A DNA stretch of 26,141 bases from contig CAKOXI010000015.1 in assembly GCA_934130045.1 (NCBI GenBank), positions 1-26,141 of the forward strand, read 5' to 3'. Below the pieces are notes generated by a model. That model searched no databases and was not told the DNA's origin. It saw only the letters and a list, made by a program, of their open reading frames with translations. The DNA comes from an uncultured Bacilli bacterium. GTDB taxonomy: Bacteria > Bacillota_I > Bacilli_A > RF39 > UBA660. Positions 22,394 to 26,141 of this stretch are shown here, one piece after another (positions within the stretch are counted from its first letter, which is position 1; each line of letters starts with the position of its first letter). Position numbers and translations under genes: made by a program.

Positions 22394-22927
22394 TTACAAA
22401 TCAACTTCTGTTATATTTATAGTTTTAATAAAATTAATTACTTCATCTGCTTCATTATCTTTTAAATTATTATTTATAACAGCTATATTTTCATTTATAC
22501 TGAAAAACGAAATATCATTCCAGTATTTAGAGTCATCATAGTAACCAACAATTGCATTTTTACCATTATTTAAAACTATATCTTCAGTTTTTCTTCCAGT
22601 TCCACAAACACTAAATGGATTATTATAAATATATAACATTGCATATTGATTTTCATCATTTTTATATAATTTTACGGCAAATTTATAAAAATTATCTTCT
22701 GAATCATTTTCTATTTCTTCATATTTCCAACTGCTTGGTATATTTAATTCAAATTTAATATTATTTACTGTTTTAGAATAATTTATATTATTATCACCAT
22801 TTTTACTAGTTTCAATTTTTGTATCTATTTCACCAGTACTATTATTTTCTTTCTTTGTTACTTTACATCCTGTAATACTAAGCAATATAGTTATACATAT
22901 TAAAATATTTAATAACACTTTTTTCAT
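22394..22927 (-). CDS. Lipoprotein of unknown function
   Basis: About 177 residues. A type II signal peptide (MKKVLLNILICITILL) ends in the lipobox SITGC, so the mature protein is lipid-anchored at C21 on the outer face of the membrane. A polar linker follows (KKENNSTGEIDTKIETS), then a beta-rich domain with VNNIKFELNIPSSWKYEEIE, a form seen in PsbP-like or other small secreted domains. Start: the second ATG is preferred because GGGG lies 8 bp before it but only 2 bp from the first. First gene of the unit with the radical SAM protein. Confidence 0.75.
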   Translation of the reverse strand: MKKVLLNILICITILLSITGCKVTKKENNSTGEIDTKIETSKNGDNNINYSKTVNNIKFELNIPSSWKYEEIENDSEDNFYKFAVKLYKNDENQYAMLYIYNNPFSVCGTGRKTEDIVLNNGKNAIVGYYDDSKYWNDISFFSINENIAVINNNLKDNEADEVINFIKTINITEVDL

Positions 22928-22993
22928 ATTCATTTCCCCATTCTAATAAACTATTATTCAAACATATATACATTATACTACTTTTTTAATCTA

Positions 22994-23018
22994 GAAAAAA
23001 GAGTGAATAAATCACTCT
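22994..23018 (-). terminator. Terminator of spoIVB
   Basis: AGAGTGA (23000-23006) and TCACTCT (23012-23018) form a 7-bp stem with a 5-nt loop; the minus strand continues with T6. The stem overlaps the spoIVB stop codon. Confidence 0.85.
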
Positions 23019-24012
23019 AATTTTCCGCTTCTTCTAACATATTTGTAATAAATATACCATATCCTTTAGTTGGATCATCTACTACCACGTGAGTTACTGC
23101 GCCAATTATATAGTCGCCTTGAATTATAGGTGAACCACTCATTCCCTGTATTATACCTCCAGTTTGATCTAACAAATCTTTATCTGTAATTTCAAATAAT
23201 ATATTTTTTGTTTTTTGATTTTCTTTAGATATTCTTATAATATTAATAGAATATTCCTTTATTGTTGAATCATTTAAAACAGTTAATATTTTTGCTTCCC
23301 CTTTTTTTACATCACTTGGATTTGCAACCTTGTAAAGTTTTTTGTTAGGCAATTCTTTTGTATACTCACCAAAAACACCTTGTTTAGTATTTTCGTTAAT
23401 TATTCCATTAGTTTTATCAACATAAAATCTTGCATTTTTTTCACCAGGATTACCATTTTCTGATTTTTGAATACCAGTAACATCTGTTTCAAATATTTTC
23501 CCATCTTTAACTTCTAAAATTTGACCAGTGTTTTTTTCTATTATTTCATGTCCTAATGCACCAAATAATTTTGTATTTGGATCAATAAAACTTAATGTTC
23601 CAACACCTGTAATACTATCTTTTACATAAAGACCAGTTTTTACAGTACCTGTATCGTCCTTATATAATGTTAATTTAGTAGTTTTCTCTTGCTTTCCTCT
23701 AATATAAGATATATTAATAGTATCTTTTTCTTTATATGTATTAATTTTACTTACCATTTCATCTATATTGTTAATTGAACTATTTTCTATTGCTACAATG
23801 GTATCACCTATTTGTAAGTTAGCATCAATAGCGGGATTATTATTTCCTATCTTATATGTTCCTACTATAATAACACCTTTACTATTAAGCTCAATTCCAA
23901 TGTTTTCACCGCCAGCAATGATATATTCTGAATAAGCTAAGGTACTACTTGGTATAATAAATAATGAAAGAAGAAAACACGTTAATGCTTTTTTAAATTT
24001 TTTAAAAAACAC
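23017..24012 (-). CDS. spoIVB: SpoIVB serine peptidase (family S55)
   Basis: 331 residues from a GTG with AAGGAG 8 bp upstream. An N-terminal membrane or signal segment (11-27) is followed by a PDZ domain (about 45-115) and the S55 peptidase domain, with H155 (GALGHEI), D279 (ITDKDLL) and S294 (QGMSGSPIIQG) matching, from memory, the B. subtilis triad. SpoIVB is secreted from the forespore into the space between the membranes, where it cleaves SpoIVFA and so triggers pro-sigma-K processing. It is shorter than the 426-residue B. subtilis protein. Presence strongly supports sporulation ability. No clear sigma-G promoter is visible upstream. Confidence 0.93.
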   Translation of the reverse strand: MFFKKFKKALTCFLLSLFIIPSSTLAYSEYIIAGGENIGIELNSKGVIIVGTYKIGNNNPAIDANLQIGDTIVAIENSSINNIDEMVSKINTYKEKDTINISYIRGKQEKTTKLTLYKDDTGTVKTGLYVKDSITGVGTLSFIDPNTKLFGALGHEIIEKNTGQILEVKDGKIFETDVTGIQKSENGNPGEKNARFYVDKTNGIINENTKQGVFGEYTKELPNKKLYKVANPSDVKKGEAKILTVLNDSTIKEYSINIIRISKENQKTKNILFEITDKDLLDQTGGIIQGMSGSPIIQGDYIIGAVTHVVVDDPTKGYGIFITNMLEEAEN

Positions 24013-24099
24013 TTAAACATCTCCTTTTCATTCGATATAGACCACATTATTATTATGTATAAATTTATTATAGATATGAAAGTAAGTTTCTTCCAAAAA

Positions 24100-24510
24100 T
24101 TATTCATCAAAAATATTACTATTAATATCTATAATGTCGTTAAAATTAATTTTAATATTATTTTTTAACATTATTAAATTTTTTACTTCATCTACTTTAA
24201 TAACATAATCAGTTATACTTTTATAGATTCCTCCTTCTTTAACTTTATCTTTAAAAAAATATATAAAATTAAATTTTTCTTTGTTAATATAATTTTTTAT
24301 AATATTAATTTTTTCATTTATAATATAATTTTGTTCTTCGGTTAAAATACGTTTATTATTAGTAATTCTAGATTCTTCCTCTATAGACTCAGTATAACCC
24401 GTTAAAGCACGAAAAGGAGCAAATTCAAAAGCACGATTGGAAATAGACATTTTTTTATGATTTTTAACACCATTATATTTTATATCAATTATATCTTCAT
24501 AATTTTTCAT
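24100..24510 (-). CDS. YolD-like protein, partner of the Y-family polymerase
   Basis: 136 residues. The YolD family signature is visible: ISNRAFEFAPFRALTGYTESIEEESR (about 23-48). Family members are small proteins almost always paired with UvrX/YqjW-type polymerases and thought to act like UmuD partners. The C-terminal half (GGIYKSITDYVIKVDEVKNLIML) also fits. The start ATG overlaps the polymerase stop (ATGA) and AGGAGG lies about 8 bp upstream. Confidence 0.85.
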   Translation of the reverse strand: MKNYEDIIDIKYNGVKNHKKMSISNRAFEFAPFRALTGYTESIEEESRITNNKRILTEEQNYIINEKINIIKNYINKEKFNFIYFFKDKVKEGGIYKSITDYVIKVDEVKNLIMLKNNIKINFNDIIDINSNIFDE

Positions 24511-25991
24511 GCTCTATGTCCTCCTACTTCATTATTTCTTTCTATAGTTCTAGCTCCATTACACAAATTCATACCTTTTAAAATTGAATTTTTACCATAT
24601 TTTTTCTTAATGTCCAGTAATACATTTTGAAGTTTATTTTCTTCGATTAAAGAGTTATGATTAATATTTTGCGTATTTATTTTATTATAATCAAAAATAT
24701 TTAACTGTTCTTTAATTTCTATTTTTTCTATTTCTTCATAAACTCTACTTGCACATATATTTATTCTTTTAATTAGAAGATTTTTATTTACAATTCTATC
24801 ATATAATTGTTCTATTTTTTCTAATATTATTTTAGTTGAAGATGTTTTAAAATCTAAATTTATAGCTCCATGAGTAGGTTTAGGTATTTTTCTATTATAT
24901 TGATCAAATACTATTTCAAAACTATTAATATTATTAGTATTTGTTAAATTACTAATATCATACCCGATATTTAAAACTAATTGATTGGTAACTAACTTTT
25001 TTTCTACTAATTCTAGTGTTAATAATTCAGTCATTTCTAAAACGATTAATTTGGATTTAGAATAATTATAAGGACAGTGTAAAACCTGACCTGAGCTTAT
25101 ACTACTTGACTCTGGTTTATAATTTTTAATATCTATAATTGTACAAGGCTCATATCCCCAAGCATGATCTATTAATAGTTCTGCATTAACACCAAATAAT
25201 TTATATAATAAGTCTTCATTGTCAATTGAAACTCTAGCAATATCACCCATTGTATAAATTTGATATTGTTCTAATCTTTTAGCGTATCCTTTACCTACTC
25301 TCCAAAAATCAGTAATTGGTGTATGATTCCACAACTTTTTTCTATATAAAAATTCATTTAGGTATGCTATTCTAACACCAAATTCATTAGCATTTTCGTG
25401 TTTTGCTTCTATATCCATTGCAATCTTAGCCAAATATAAATTATCGCCTATTCCAGCTGTTGCTGTTATACCAGTTGTATCATATATATCTTTAATTATT
25501 TTAGTAATTAATTCTTCATAAGAAAGATTATAAAGTTTTAAGTATGATGTTATATCGCAAAAAACTTCATCAATAGAATAAACATATATATCATCCTTAG
25601 ATAAATATTTTAAATAAATACCATATATTTTAGTACTATATTCCATATATAATTTCATTCTTGGAAGCGCTATAATATAATTCAATTCTAAATTTTTATT
25701 CTTTTCTAATTCAATATCATTATAAGATTTAGATGTAAAATTTTTATATGAATTGTTTTTTCTTCTCTCATAATTTATTTTTTTTACTTTAGATACTACT
25801 TCAAATAGTCTTGATCTACCAGATAAACCATATTTTTTTAAAGAGGGAGTTACAGCTAGGCAAATTGTTTTTTCTGTTCTAGAAGAATCTGCAACTACTA
25901 AATTAGTTGTTAATGGATCAAGACCTCTTTCAACACATTCACATGATGCATAAAAACTTTTTAAATCAATACAAGCATATACATGTTTCAT
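24507..25991 (-). CDS. Y-family translesion DNA polymerase (UmuC/UvrX-YqjW type)
   Basis: 494 residues. Catalytic acids are at D9 (ACIDLKSFYASCE) and D141-E142 (VYSIDEVFCDI). TAGIGDNLYLAKIA and WRVGKGYAKRLEQYQIYTMGDIA are the fingers/thumb helix-hairpin-helix region, and the little finger runs to about 440. The end (KKYGKNSILKGMNL, ARTIERNNEVGGHRA) is typical of the YqjW/UvrX group. It copies damaged DNA with low fidelity. The ATG is preferred over an upstream GTG because AAGGTG lies 7 bp before it. The promoter holds an SOS-like palindrome, and the gene is co-transcribed with the YolD-like gene. Confidence 0.93.
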   Translation of the reverse strand: MKHVYACIDLKSFYASCECVERGLDPLTTNLVVADSSRTEKTICLAVTPSLKKYGLSGRSRLFEVVSKVKKINYERRKNNSYKNFTSKSYNDIELEKNKNLELNYIIALPRMKLYMEYSTKIYGIYLKYLSKDDIYVYSIDEVFCDITSYLKLYNLSYEELITKIIKDIYDTTGITATAGIGDNLYLAKIAMDIEAKHENANEFGVRIAYLNEFLYRKKLWNHTPITDFWRVGKGYAKRLEQYQIYTMGDIARVSIDNEDLLYKLFGVNAELLIDHAWGYEPCTIIDIKNYKPESSSISSGQVLHCPYNYSKSKLIVLEMTELLTLELVEKKLVTNQLVLNIGYDISNLTNTNNINSFEIVFDQYNRKIPKPTHGAINLDFKTSSTKIILEKIEQLYDRIVNKNLLIKRINICASRVYEEIEKIEIKEQLNIFDYNKINTQNINHNSLIEENKLQNVLLDIKKKYGKNSILKGMNLCNGARTIERNNEVGGHRA

Positions 25992-26007
25992 ACTTTTCAC
26001 CTTGAAA

Positions 26008-26036
26008 ATTATATCACGAATATTTGTTTGTGTCTA
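26008..26036 (-). promoter_or_regulatory. SOS-type promoter of the Y-family polymerase
   Basis: On the minus strand TAGACA and a perfect TATAAT are 17 bp apart. The spacer contains CGAATATTTGTTTG (plus strand, 26017-26030), matching 11 of 14 positions of the Bacillus LexA/DinR box CGAACATATGTTCG. A repressor bound there would block the promoter, which fits a damage-induced polymerase. Confidence 0.65.
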
Positions 26037-26065
26037 TTTAATAAAATAAAAAATTAGGTGGAAAA

Positions 26066-26141
26066 TGAACTGAACCCCAAAAGTTGGACAGTTTATAAAT
26101 AGTTTCTAATTAGAGGATTGTAACCTGTAATTTACGGGCGA
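26066..26141 (-). mobile_element. End of an IS3-family insertion sequence (IS150-like)
   Basis: TGAACTGAACCCCAAAAGTTGGACA (split: TGAACTGAACC and CCAAAAGTTGGACA) is a typical IS3-family terminal inverted repeat beginning at 26066. It is followed by the C-terminal end of the OrfB transposase on the minus strand (26106-26141), reading SPVNYRLQSSN, close to the usual SPVEYR end. Only this tip is in the window, so completeness and target duplication cannot be judged. Confidence 0.8.
26106..26141 (-). CDS. IS3-family transposase OrfB, C-terminal fragment at window edge
   Basis: The last 11 codons and stop of the DDE transposase subunit, cut by the window edge. Assigned from the SPVNYR motif and its fixed distance to the terminal inverted repeat. 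Confidence 0.65.
   Translation of the reverse strand, partial: SPVNYRLQSSN

Noticed and set aside
24013..24099. Sigma-G type promoter of spoIVB
   Set aside because: TGAATA- and CATA-like elements occur but at a spacing of about 22 bp, too far from the usual 17-18.

Overview
The window is a very AT-rich chromosomal segment that uses the standard bacterial code. The host looks like a spore-forming, single-membrane low-GC member of the Bacillota: spoIIM, spoIVB, a CwlD-like amidase, a YolD/Y-family polymerase pair, type II-A CRISPR-Cas and a Bacillus-type dif sequence all point that way. An uncultured gut Bacilli lineage would fit, but that is inference.

Left part (about 1-7148): an apparently near-complete prophage of a filamentous (inovirus-type) phage, all rightward except one divergent XRE-type repressor gene. 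Order: repressor, operator-rich promoter, two small early genes, an ORF with no normal start, a series of tiny membrane proteins including a 59-residue major coat protein followed at once by a terminator, a secreted and C-terminally anchored pIII-like protein, a pVI-like protein, four more tiny membrane proteins, a hairpin-rich intergenic region, a Zot/pI-like morphogenesis ATPase, a second GC-rich hairpin, an HUH rolling-circle Rep, a small last gene and a terminator. No secretin (pIV) and no integrase are seen. A 28-bp sequence very like a Bacillota dif site lies just past the last terminator, suggesting integration by host Xer recombinases.

Middle (about 7184-10742): host genes for a HTH protein, MnmA (tRNA 2-thiouridylase), SpoIIM, a 28-residue membrane peptide, a 133-residue membrane protein, and a 23-residue hydrophobic peptide directly behind the CRISPR array.

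10772-18536: a complete type II-A CRISPR-Cas locus on the minus strand (cas9-cas1-cas2-csn2, then leader and 26 repeats with 25 spacers of 30 nt). The tracrRNA gene lies on the plus strand just upstream of cas9 and diverges from it. All nuclease and integrase residues I can check are present.

18559-26000: minus-strand host genes. These are a GT2 glycosyltransferase and a membrane-anchored N-acetylmuramoyl-L-alanine amidase; a lipoprotein, radical SAM/SPASM protein and metallophosphoesterase cluster; SpoIVB; and a Y-family polymerase with a YolD-like partner behind a promoter that carries an SOS-box-like palindrome. At 26066-26141 the window enters the end of an IS3-family element.

The most notable content is the filamentous prophage of a monoderm host next to a dif-like site, with candidate operators, origin and packaging structures and several unrecognised tiny genes. 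It shares a genome with an intact Cas9 system, one spacer of which resembles this phage's gene junctions.
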